Source: Benincasa hispida (lineage: Eukaryota > Streptophyta > Magnoliopsida > Cucurbitales > Cucurbitaceae). Taken from it: 64,000 nucleotides of DNA. Below the pieces are notes generated by a model. It saw only the letters and a program-made list of their open reading frames with translations. It made no database searches and was not told the origin of the DNA. A program made the position numbers and the translations under genes. Numbering within the stretch: position 1 is the first letter of the stretch; every line of letters starts with the position of its first letter. Shown here piece after piece: positions 46,428-57,503 of this stretch. The stretch lies in contig NC_052353.1 in NCBI RefSeq assembly GCF_009727055.1, forward strand, positions 43,432,577-43,496,576, in the 5' to 3' direction.

Positions 46428-48250
46428 TGCGAGTTTCCGGAACTTAGTAAAGCCCTCTTGAAAGTTAAGCTTGAAATTCCTAAGTCATAGAAATATTTTA
46501 GGAAGAGACTTGAATAAGACTTAACGAAATTCTGGCATATAGGATTTGAACGAAGTATCCTTTTGTAACTACCAGACCCCCTAGGACTTAAGTTAGATCG
46601 TTACTAAACACATGCATGCATGGAACTTAAAACGACACTCTGTTATGATGAAATAAATGCAAATTAAATAAGGTAAATTTAAAAGACTTTGCATTTAGTA
46701 TCTAATATTAAAAACAATGATAGAGTACCCATAAATCATAAATGATAATAAATAAATCTGAAAGTGGTTCTTAATAGTAAGTTTTAAACATCAACACAGA
46801 AAGCTAAGAAAAACATGAAAAGAAGTTTAAATCTCATGAGCGGAAGCATAAAACTGGTCCCCAGTGGCTCGTTCAAGGATTCCTCTTGTCATTCACCAGT
46901 GCACCCTTGCCCTTATCTGAAACATAAACATGAGAAAGGGTGAGTATAAAATACTCAGTAAGTAACCCCACTACTAGGGTCCAACTGGGCATATATGTCC
47001 TCTAGATACCCACCTCTGGTGAAACATATAAACTGCTTTAGTTCTCATGGGACACATATGCACATGAAACAAGAAGGAGACTAAGTCCTATCCTACTATA
47101 GTTAAGTATACCCACTACCTCTAATGAATCCCGAAGAAGACACAAACTGGTGAATCCGGAAGGAAATACAAATTGGTGAATCCCGAAGGAAACACAAAGT
47201 CTAATGGGCATCTAACTAATCAGTAAGGACATTTGCACACTCTTAACATCATAATCATCATTGTACGAATCTATGACATACGTATAAACCTCAACATCAT
47301 GGCTCTACAACATACACATATACCTCAACATCATGGTTCTACAATATACATGCATACCTCAACATCATCAGATCAAATACAACCATGGAAGCACATATCA
47401 TCTCATACTAGCATTCAAGTGTCTATGTGCATAAATAAATAATTCGGATCTCGTAACAGAACATACTTTAATCATGTTATACTATCAATCTTTCATGCTG
47501 TCATTCTGCCATAACCTTCATTTAACATGCTAGCATACATCTAATGCCTGGCCCATGGGCAGTTCCAGTAGTAAGATTACTTACCTCTAATCGCAAACTC
47601 TCCAGAAACAGAAAGCTCAAACTTCTCCTTCCAGGCAATGAGAACACTTGAATATCAAAACAAACATGCAAACAACTTTATATCTTGTTGGTTGTTGTTC
47701 GGAAAATTTGGAGCATTAAGAAGGGTAACTCCAAAATCTAAGTCGCAAGCATTGTGGCACCGTTGAAGTTTTATGCTGCGACTCAGAAGGCAATTAGGTT
47801 GGAGATCGTGGGCACTTGTTTGTTGTTCCATTTGGTGAGGAGAAGAAAAGATGGGGGTGGGTTGACTTTTTAATAAAAAAAAAAACAATAATAATAATAA
47901 TAATAATATAATAATAATAATAATAAAATAAAAAACAAGAAATAAATATAATTACATTTAATTCCCTTTCTGTTTATACTATTAATTCATTACATTTAAA
48001 TCCTTTCTGTTTCAAAAAAAAATTAATTCCTGCCATTAATTTTCAAATTGAATAATTTCACGCCAACAATTAAATTCCTGCACTTACACTTGAAGTCCAA
48101 AATTCCAAAAATACCCTCCAACTAATAACAATTACTGAAATTCCAAATAATAAAGTTACTGAAATTACATTATTACTAAAAAATGTGAGGGGTATTACAT
48201 TCTTCCCTCCACAAAGAACTTTCGTCCTCGAAATTTCATTCTTGAAAAAA
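46428..48250 (-). repeat. Chromovirus LTR inserted antisense in the 3' region of element A
   Basis: On the minus strand, a stretch with GAAATTTCGAGGACGAAAG followed by the purine tract GGAGGGAAGAA (48228-48200) matches the pol end and PPT of plant chromoviruses, and the LTR then starts TGTAATACCCC at 48199. The LTR runs to about 46428 (1.77 kb). It includes an AAT trinucleotide tract near 47886-47930. Small ORFs inside (47233-47442, 47655-47888) are not supported. Confidence 0.78.
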
Positions 48251-48329
48251 AAACTCCGGGGGTGTTAAACCTTGAGAAACCTAGGGAAAGAAAACTTTGT
48301 GGTTAACTTGCTAAAGGAATCTTTAGCTT

Positions 48330-48365
48330 ATGCTTGAGGACAAGCATTGTTTAAATTTATGGGTG
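48330..48365 (+). promoter_or_regulatory. Pre-PPT hairpin and PPT at the end of element A
   Basis: ATGCTTG-AGGA-CAAGCAT (48330-48347) is a perfect 7-bp inverted repeat, as in element C. The tract AAATTTATGGGTG follows and touches the middle LTR, showing that this LTR is the 3' LTR of A. Confidence 0.8.
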
Positions 48366-49966
48366 TGATAACGGGCAGAAATGCACGTTATCATAGTACT
48401 AAGTTCTTAAACAATGTTGGATTGTGTTGATGAAACATGTTAAATTGCATCCATTAAGCACAAATTTATTATATTGTGGTCGCATGCGTCCAACGGATTA
48501 GAGCAGTTGATCCTTACATTTTTATGCAGAATATGCGTTAACGCAATGCAGAGATTGCGATCATAGGAATACATTGGTCGAGCGAAACTTCACCGGAAGA
48601 TTTTGCGTTGATCGTGCTCACAAACATTCGCTCAAGAAGAATCACCGCAACTTGGTCAGTGCAATATGGTGGGTGCATCCGGGTGAAAGGACAATTAAGA
48701 ATGATGGGATAGAAAGCTGATAGCAGTCGGATCCAAATTAAGTTGACAGCCGATAACGGTCATGAAGTACATTCAGCTTTATCAGTGACAATTATCCGAC
48801 ACATCAGTCAGGAATTAAAGTTGTCCCATCTGTACAATCGGGAGAGAGAAGCCACCTTTCACCATTGATGCCCTATAAATACCAAGTGTATTCTTTAGAG
48901 AAGGGGTTAAGCAGTAGATTACTTCATCACTTTACAAGTTCACGCCTCTGTTCATAGTTTCTTTCATTTTAAGGCGGATGCGAGAAAGAAAGTGTGTCGG
49001 TAGATCTTTAAGCCAGAATAGAGATTCCAGTTTAAAAAAGCCTCGGTCAGCAAGGAATTACTACCAAGCTCTCTACCCTAAACTTTCATTGGCATTTTGT
49101 ACTTAACGTATTTATAAGAATGGAATTTCTTTCTCCATATCTGTCCACTCTCTGTGATTTACGCATGAGTAGCTAAATTAGTTGAATGGGTTGAGAAACA
49201 TTTAGCTAGCACAACTAGGGAGTCTTCATTCTTTGCGATTATTTTGTTCATGTATGCTTCATTCGTCCTTTAGGGATACTCGGGGAGGGTAATCTAAGGA
49301 CAGGATCTAGACTTGGGAAGGTCAGGTCAGAATCTAAGTTTGGAAGAACCATATTAGAACGCATAAACGAGAGATAGGCGCTAAGAAATGAGCGCTATTT
49401 GTTATTAACGCATCACATGCATCTTAGCGATAAGATATGATTGTATGTGGTCACCTTGCTTCATACATTTTGCATCAACGCATAAGACAAGAGTAGAAAC
49501 TTAGGGATAAGCTCTATGGATATTTTGCATTCAACACATGCGTCCTAGACATAGGAGCACCACATTTACATTGGAAAATGACTTGACGTGCATGTTAGTA
49601 ACATGATCGCATGGTCTGATGCATTCCCAAGTAACGCTAGCTAAAGATCTTCTCAACCCGTACATCGCATACTTATTGCATCTATCAAAGCAACTTTCAT
49701 TTCTTAAAACCGCCGCATTTATTCATTCCTTTTTAATCAACGTAATCAACAACCAAACACTTTATTTAATTTTCCCGGTTACCACAAAGTTTTCATTAAA
49801 AAAAATCATCAACGCAATCTATTTTCACAAGTCCCTATGTTCGACCCTAGACTTACCAGAAAATTCAGAGGAATTTACACTTGAATTTCGTTGGGGAAAC
49901 TTGAGTGCACAACGCAATCCATCAGCGCATATCACCCAGATTCCCACTTAATAAAATAACGCATCA
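48366..49966 (+). repeat. Middle (shared) LTR of the Athila array
   Basis: It starts TGATAACGGG with the terminal hairpin (48366-48393), ends GCATCA, 1601 bp. The left neighbour is the PPT of A; the right neighbour is the PBS of B. Confidence 0.9.
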
Positions 49967-49972
49967 AGTTTT

Positions 49973-49989
49973 TGGTGCCATTGCCGGGG
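49973..49989 (+). promoter_or_regulatory. PBS of internal region B (tRNA-Asp type)
   Basis: TGGTGCCATTGCCGGGG differs at two positions, not the same two as in A, from the complement of the tRNA-Asp 3' end. Confidence 0.92.
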
Positions 49990-50034
49990 ACTTCGGAAAA
50001 ATAGTTAGCTAATAGTAATTTTTTTTTTTTTTGC

Positions 50035-51349
50035 AGGACTCTCAATCTCTAGCGAATTACGACCCGAACATTGAGAGGAATTTTAGACGAAGATTGAGAG
50101 ACCGCCAACAGCAACCACAATCCGATAAAGAAGAGATGGCGGAGTAGCCTGGAGGAGGAGCACCAAATGATAATAATGTCATGGCGAACCCGATTCTGTT
50201 GGCAAACGATCGCAATAGGCCCATTAGGGACTATGCATCGCCAAACCTCTATGATTTCTCTCCGAGAATCATGAGGCCTGCCCTCAACGAAAGCAGATAC
50301 GAGATGAAACCGGTGATGTTGTAGATGATCCAGACTACAGGTCAATTCGAAGGAAGGCGTGGCAAGGACCCGCACGCCTACCTCCGATGTTTTATTGAAA
50401 TCTGCAATACTTTTGTGTTCCCGAACATCTCTGCTGAAGAATTTCGACTAATGTTGTTCCCATTTTCTCTCTGTGATCAGGCTAGGAAATGGGCTTATTC
50501 ACTCGAACCAGGAGAGATTACTTCTTGGGAGAAAGTAGTGGAGAAATACATGAAAAAGTATTTTCCACCTATCGAGAACGTAAGACAAAGAAAGCTTATC
50601 ATAAATTTTGAATAAGGTATGGACGAATCGCTCAGTGATGCCTGGGCAAAGTTTAAAAGGTTAGTCTGAGATTGTCGGTATAATGGGCTACCAGATTGTC
50701 TTCAAATGGAAATTTTATATAATGATTTGAATCCCGCTTCGCAGACCGCTACCAATGCGACAGCCGCTGGTGATCTACTTGACAAAACTTACGATAAAGC
50801 GAAGAATATCCTGGACTGCATCTCCAAGAACCATGAAGACTGGATGGAGAGTGACCAGAGATTGAGAATTAAAGATTTTGATGCAAATAACGGCATTATT
50901 GTTTCATTACAAAACCAAGTGACCGTAATGATGAATTTGATTCAAGGAATGGAGATCAGCAGCCCAACACCGCAAGTGGGCAAATCAACGCAATCAGTCA
51001 GAACACCGCAAGGTGTACGACTTGCGGTGATGGGCATGCGATAGAAGATTGCCCGCAAAATCCACAGTCTGTATATTTTGTAAAGAATAACCCTTTTTCA
51101 AACACTTACAACCCCGGGTGGAGAAACCACCTCAATTTTGCTTTGAAGAATCAACAACAAAATTTTCAACCTGTGGCACAAAAGAAGGCCACCGGGATTC
51201 GTCCAACGCAACAACAGTCAATAGAGCAATCAAGCAAGTAGCTCACAACAACCAACGCAATCTTCTTCTCTGAGAGCCTGTTGAAGCAATATATAGAGAA
51301 AAATAAGACAGTGCTTTAAAGTCAAGCTACGTCCATCCGCAACCTCAAA
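50035..51349 (+). pseudogene. Element B gag
   Basis: It begins like A after TTTTTTGCAG (DSQSLANYDPNIERNFRRRL) and is open except for a TAG at about 50146 and further stops. The segment missing from A at the adaptor is present here (MRPALNESRYEMKPVML). Core at 50325-50615 and 50706-51044. The zinc knuckle CTTCGDGHAIEDC (near 51013-51052, C-x2-C-x3-H-x4-C) is intact but in a shifted frame. Confidence 0.88.
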
Positions 51350-52440
51350 TTGCAAATAGGCCAGATTGCAAGTGAACTGAAAAGTAGATCGCTAGAGGCA
51401 CTACCAAGTTCTACCGAGCTTCCATGCAACCCAGGGGGATCAGGTAAAGAGCAATGTCAAGTTGTGACATTACGCAGTGGAAAGACTGTGGAAGGGGAAA
51501 AGAAGAAGCATAGTAGAATAACTTCCATCGCAACTGAGCATGAGATTGCGGTAACGCAAGAAGAAGAAAGAGAAAATGAAGTAGTGGAACCTGAGGTTGC
51601 ATCGACCTTAAACTCAAATGAAATGGGAGCCGTGAAAGTTCAGTTACCATCTTTCCCTTAGATGCTAAGAAAGAAGAAAAACGAAGAGATACAGTACCAA
51701 CGCTTCTTATCTATGTTAAAGCAATTACATTTTAACATTTCTTTCCGTGAAGTGATTGAGGAAATGCCTGCCTATGCCAAATTTCTAAAGGACATGGTAA
51801 CCAAGAAAAAAGACACTGGAAAATTTGCCACAGTGGCATGAATGCAAAATTCCAAATACATTATCCCACCGAAGATGAGCGATCCTGGGAGCTTCACTAT
51901 TCCTTGCTCTATAGAAGGACTTTATATAGGGCAAGCCTTGTGTGACTTGGGAGCTAGCATAAATTTGATGCCGCTGTCAGTTTTTAGACAATTAAATATG
52001 GGGAAACTCGTGCCCACATCAGTGACTCTCTAATTGGGTGACAGGTCTCTGGTTCATCTAGAATGTAAGGTGAAGAATGTGCTGATCATGATTGATAAAT
52101 TTATTTTGCCAACTAACTTCATCATCCTAGACTATAAGGCCGACGATGATGTGCCCATCATTTTGGGGCGACTTTTCCTATCAACGGATTATGCTCAAAT
52201 TGATGTGCACAAGGGAGAAATCACTTTAAGCATAAACGGACAGAAGCTCAAATTAAACATAATTCGTGCCATGAAATTCCTGGATGAGGAAGACCTGCAA
52301 GATTCTAATGATGACCTGAATTCGATTAAAGAAGAAAAGTCTGATGAAGAGTATGAAGAAGAGGATCCAACGCATCCGTTGTTGCATGCAATGCGATCGC
52401 AACAAAAACAAACAAGGAAGAAGAGATGATCGCATCGCAA
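51350..52440 (+). pseudogene. Element B gag end and protease
   Basis: 51350-51661 and 51842-52033 parallel A, the latter carrying CDLGASINLMPLSVFRQL (catalytic Asp). A TAA near 52032 interrupts it. 52034-52429 continues (FIILDYKADDDVPIILGRLF) with the Gly of the family kept, then an acidic tail. Confidence 0.88.
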
Positions 52441-54177
52441 GAAGTAGAGCCGACGGAAGAAAGAAAAACAAAGCAACCTTCCCTCATGGAACCACCAATA
52501 CTTGAATTAAAGGCCCTACCAACCCATTTGAAGGATGCATTTCTGGGGTAGAATGAGAAATTACTAGTGATATATTCCTCTGCGCTTAACGAAGATCAAG
52601 AGAATGCGTTGTTGAGCATTTTTAAGAAACATGTGCGAGCAATAAGCTGGACGCCCACAGACATTAGATGAATTAGCTCCCCGTATTGCATGCACCATAT
52701 TCGTCTTGAGGACGACCACAAAGCAACTATTGAAAATCAACGCAGACTTAACCCTACGATGAAGGAGGTCATTAACAAGGAGATTATAAAATGGCTGGAT
52801 GCGGGCATTATCTTTCCCATTGTAGATAGAACGTGGGTCAGCCCCGTGCAATGTGCGCCGAAGAAGGGTAGAATGACGATAGTCCCAAATGAGAACAATG
52901 AATTAATACCGCAAAGAACCATCACTGGATGGCGCATATGTATGGACTACCGCAAATTGAATGCGGCCACAAAGAAAGATCACTTCCCTCTGCCATCATC
53001 GATCAAATGCTATACAGACTAGCAGGAAATGATTTTTACTGCTTCTTGGATGGATATGATGGGTAATATCAAATCATGATAGCTCGTGAAGATCAAGACA
53101 AAACCACATTCACCTGCCCATATAGAACATTCGTTTTTCGCCGTATGCCGTTTGGCCTTTGCAATGCGTCAAGCACGTTCCAAAGGTGCATGATAGCGAT
53201 CTTTTCAGATTTTCTCGAAGACTCAGTGGAAATATTTATGGATGACTTCTCCATTTATGGGAACACTTATGAAGTTTGTCTGTCCAATTTGGAGAAAATT
53301 CTGAAAAGATGTGAAGAGACGAACCTGGTGCTCAATTGGAAAAATGTCACTTCATGGTGAAATAGGGTATAGTGTTGGGACACAAGGTCTCCCGAGAAGG
53401 GTTGGAGATAGACAAAGCAAAGATTGAAGCAATTTAAAAACTCCCACCTCCAACTAGCGTGAAAGCTGTCGAAGCTTCTTGAGGCATGCTGGATTCTATA
53501 GACGATTTGTTAAGGACTTTTCTAAAATAACACGACCACTGAGTGCGTTATTAGAGGCGGACAGGAAATTTGAGTTTGACAATAATTGCCTCAATGCATT
53601 CAGAGTATTAAAAGATGCGTTGATTACCGCCCCCGTACTAATTGTGTCGGATTGGGCAACACCATTTGAAATCATGTGCGACGCAAGCGGGTATGCGATG
53701 GGGGCTGCATTAGCGCAAAAGAAGAAAAATATTTTGCACCCCATCGCATATGCGGGTAAAACTCTAAACCCTGCTCAAATAAATTATACCACCACTAAAA
53801 AAGAACTCATGGCTATGATTTTCGCGTTGGAGAAATTCAGGACACATCTGTTGGGAACAAAGGTACTCATTCACACTTATCACTCGGCAATCAAATATTT
53901 AATGACAAAGAAAGACATAAAGCCGAGATTGATCAAATGGGTTCTCCTCCTTCAAGAATTTGATATTGAAATAATTGATCGAAAGGGGACAGAAAATCAA
54001 GTTGCAGATCACTTGTCCAGATTGGAAAATCCTGAGGTTGACCACAATGAATCTGAGGTGAGTGTTGTGTTCCCAGACGAGGAGTTGTTCCACATAGAAG
54101 AATTGCCCTGGTATGGGGACATCGTTAACTATTTGGTCTGTGAACAATTTCTTGAAGATTACACCTACCATCAATAG
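52441..54177 (+). pseudogene. Element B reverse transcriptase and RNase H
   Basis: 52690-53022 holds the RT entry (WVSPVQCAPKKGR, RICMDYRKLNAATKKDHFPL). 53076-53360 includes RRMPFGLCNASSTFQRC and the intact metal site FMDDFS (near 53235). 53479-54177 is a clean 232-codon stretch of RT end and RNase H ([43 protein letters not shown]). As in A, the motif normally containing Asp-His reads [10 protein letters not shown]. Stops at 52556, 53020 and 53434 break it up. Confidence 0.92.
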
Positions 54178-55105
54178 AGGAAGCTCAAGCATGAATGCAA
54201 ACACTATTATTGGGATGAGCCGAATCTGTATAGAAGAGGTGCAGACCAAATCATTCGATTATGCGTACCAAATNNNNNNNNNNNNNNNNNNNNNNNNNNN
54301 NNNNNNNNNNNNNNNNNNNNNNNNNNNNNNNNNNNNNNNNNNNNNNNNNNNNNNNNNNNNNNNNNNNNNNNNNNNNNNNNNNNNNNNNNNNNNNNNNNNN
54401 NNNNNNNNNNNNNNNNNNNNNNNNNNNNNNNNNNNNNNNNNNNNNNNNNNNNNNNNNNNNNNNNNNNNNNNNNNNNNNNNNNNNNNNNNNNNNNNNNNNN
54501 NNNNNNNNNNNNNNNNNNNNNNNNNNNNNNNNNNNNNNNNNNNNNNNNNNNNNNNNNNNNNNNNNNNNNNNNNNNNNNNNNNNNNNNNNNNNNNNNNNNN
54601 NNNNNNNNNNNNNNNNNNNNNNNNNNNNNNNNNNNNNNNNNNNNNNNNNNNNNNNNNNNNNNNNNNNNNNNNNNNNNNNNNNNNNNNNNNNNNNNNNNNN
54701 NNNNNNNNNNNNNNNNNNNNNNNNNNNNNNNNNNNNNNNNNNNNNNNNNNNNNNNNNNNNNNNNNNNNNNNNNNNNNNNNNNNNNNNNNNNNNNNNNNNN
54801 NNNNNNNNNNNNNNNNNNNNNNNNNNNNNNNNNNNNNNNNNNNNNNNNNNNNNNNNNNNNNNNNNNNNNNNNNNNNNNNNNNNNNNNNNNNNNNNNNNNN
54901 NNNNNNNNNNNNNNNNNNNNNNNNNNNNNNNNNNNNNNNNNNNNNNNNNNNNNNNNNNNNNNNNNNNNNNNNNNNNNNNNNNNNNNNNNNNNNNNNNNNN
55001 NNNNNNNNNNNNNNNNNNNNNNNNNNNNNNNNNNNNNNNNNNNNNNNNNNNNNCAACGCATATGAGAATGCGAAGATTTATAGAGTGCACCAAACGCTAG
55101 CATGA
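54178..55105 (+). pseudogene. Element B integrase, mostly lost in an assembly gap
   Basis: Only the zinc-binding start (to 54273) and the last ~17 codons (55054-55105, NAYENAKIY) are present around 780 Ns. The catalytic core cannot be assessed. Confidence 0.85.
54274..55053. other. 780-bp assembly gap (N)
   Basis: Continuous Ns. By comparison with A (44280-45089) it should hold ~800 bp of integrase. ORFs reported across it are meaningless. Confidence 0.99.
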
Positions 55106-56562
55106 TAAACGCATATGTGCTAGAAACCTCCAAGTCGGGCAAAAGGTCTTACTCTTCAATTCGAGATTGTGGCTCTTCCCAGGAAAATTCAAATCGCGCT
55201 GGTCCGGTCCCTTCACCATCAATGAAATATTTCCACATGGTGCGGTGGAACTGATCACCGAGGATAGCAGTCGAACATTTAAAGTTAATGAACAATAGAT
55301 AAAGGCATATTGCAGAGGAGATTTCTAGCCAGAAATAGTCTCCGTGAAGTTGAAAAACCCAAACTGTCCCTTACTCATCTATTAAACATTTAACTCTTCG
55401 TCATTTTACTATTATCAGTATTTCACTTATATTTCTATAAAAAAAAAGACTTGTTGTTTTGTTTTAAAATCATTTGACACTCTCTTTGTCTGTTTACAAG
55501 GATTAAGGCACGGGATTGCGAAGAAGCAAATGATCTTATTCCAACACTGCAATCCACATAAGCAAAAATCGCTGCAAGGATGGTTGCATCAATACACAAT
55601 GCGGGCGACAACGCAAAATTTGGGGGTGTAATCTTCCTTATCTTTATTTCAAAATTTGCGTTATCACATTGCATTTTAAGTTTTATCACTGCATCCTCCT
55701 TAATTACCGCAATCATTTGCCATGTAGATAAATTTAGTAGTTCATCTCATGTTGTTCCTTTGCCAAGTATGATTTCAATGATGAAAAATATGCTTTTATT
55801 TCTGTATACACTAGAGTCAACTTAGTCTTAAAATAAGTCACCTCATGAAATATTTCTCGAAGTTAAGGGTTTGCTATCTTTCTTTCAACCTCTCTTTACA
55901 AGCATTCTATGACCATCGCATGACCTATTTTAATTTCTTTTGGCAATGAGGCCATTGCCGCATTTTAAAATTTGGGGGTAAGGTATTTATTTTCGACCTT
56001 GCTATAAAAAATTTAAAAAAAAATTGAGAATAACGACTCCACTGTCAACGCAATGAAGAACCCATGTTGATAAGAGTTAAGTTGTGAAAGGCACTTACCC
56101 GTAGTTGGATGTCTGCATGACACACGTGGGGGCAAACAAAAACGAAAGTAAGTCACTAGGATCAACGCATAAACCAATGACCGTAACTCCACTGCCAAAT
56201 CAGTATGAGTTTAGTCTGAGNCACTAGGATCAACGCATAAACCAATGACCGTAACTCCACTGCCAAATCAGTATGAGTTTAGTCTGAGAAGAGTGCATTG
56301 CTCATAGTTGGATATCCACATGACACACGTGGGAGCAAGCCAAAACGAAGTCAATGCACTCGGATCGGCGCAAGGTCAAAAACAGAAAAATAGCAATAAA
56401 GAAATTTTTTTTGTACAAGAATAAATCATTTGACACCCTAGAGGAAAATTTATGTTTTGGAATTTTTGCCAATGAAAGAAAGCCTAAATTTCTTTACCCT
56501 AGAGGATTTTTTTTGGAATTTACACTTGACACCCTAAATTTATGTTTTTCATTGGATATTCG
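55106..56562 (+). promoter_or_regulatory. 3' untranslated region of element B with doubled CACGTG motif
   Basis: Non-coding and parallel to A. The motif copies are 56104-56146 and 56307-56350, both with CACGTG. A 67-bp duplication surrounds the N at 56221. At 56410-56560 short phrases are scrambled (GACACCCTAGAGG, GGAATTT, AAATTTATGTTTT occur twice), and the PPT is missing: the sequence jumps into the LTR at 56563. Confidence 0.8.
56154..56288. repeat. Assembly join: 67-bp perfect duplication around a single N
   Basis: 56154-56220 equals 56222-56288; the N is at 56221. Confidence 0.92.
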
Positions 56563-57498
56563 AGTGTAAAAAAGCCTCGTTCAGCAAGGAATTGCTACCA
56601 GGCTTTCTACCCTAAACTTCTATTAGCATTTTGTACTTAACGTATTTATAAGAATGGAATTTCTTTCTCTATATCTGTCCATTCTTTGTGATTTACACAT
56701 GAATAGCTAAATTAGTTGAATGGTTTGAGAAGCATTTAACTAGCACAACTAGGGAGTCTTCATTCTTTTCGATTATCTTGTTTATGTATGCTTCATTCGT
56801 CCTTTAGGGATACTCATGAGGGTAGTCTAAGGACAGGATCTAGACTTGGAAAGGTCAGGTCAGAATCTAGGTTTGGAAGAATCATATTAGAAAACATAAA
56901 TGAGAGATAGGCGCTTAGGAATGAGCATTATTTGTTATGAACGCATCGCATGCATCTTAGCGATAAGATATGATTATATGCGGTCACTTGCTTCATGCAT
57001 TTTGCATCAACGTATAGGACAAGAGTAGAGACTTAGGGATAAGCTCTATGGACATTTTGCATTCAACACATGCGTCCTAGACGTAGGAGTACCGCATTTA
57101 CATTAGAAAATGACTTTTTGTGCATGGTAGTAACATGATCGCATGGTCTGACGCATTCCCAAGTAACGCTAGATAAAGATTTTCTCAATCCGTTCATCGC
57201 ATACTCATTGCATCTATCAACGCAACTTTCGTTTCTCAAATCCGTCGCATTTATTCATTCCTTTTTAATCAACGCAATCAACAAACAAACACTTTATTTA
57301 ATTTTCTCGATTACCGCAAAGTTTTCATAAATAAGAATCATCAATGTAATCTATTTTCACAAGTCCCTGTGTTCGACCCTACACTTACCAGGAAACTTAG
57401 AGGAATTTACACTTGACTTCTGCTGGGGAAACTTGAGTGCACAACGCAATCCATCAGTGCATATCACCCATATTCCCACTTAAGAAAATAATGCATCA
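56563..57498 (+). repeat. Third LTR of the Athila array, 5'-truncated
   Basis: Homology to the other LTRs begins at AGTGTAAAAAAGCCTCG (counterpart near 49030 in the middle LTR) and continues to the end TGCATCA at 57498. About 0.66 kb of the LTR start, with hairpin and PPT, is absent. Confidence 0.88.
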
Positions 57499-57503
57499 TG
57501 CCT
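57499..57503. repeat. Target-site duplication TGCCT, right copy
   Basis: TGCCT immediately follows the last LTR base (57498) and equals 38235-38239. Confidence 0.85.

Larger units (their letters stand above)
38240..57498 (+). mobile_element. Tandem Athila-like array LTR-A-LTR-B-LTR
   Basis: Three LTRs (38240-39918, 48366-49966, 56563-57498) alternate with two internal regions (A and B) in the same orientation. The middle LTR has a PPT on its left (end of A) and a PBS on its right (start of B), so it serves both. The whole block is bounded by TGCCT, and its removal with one TGCCT joins the two halves of element D in frame. Unequal recombination between LTRs of closely related copies would give this layout. 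A and B differ by many substitutions. Confidence 0.88.

Noticed and set aside
54113..55142. ORFs of 265-330 codons on both strands
   Set aside because: They consist almost only of unknown residues from the 780-N gap.
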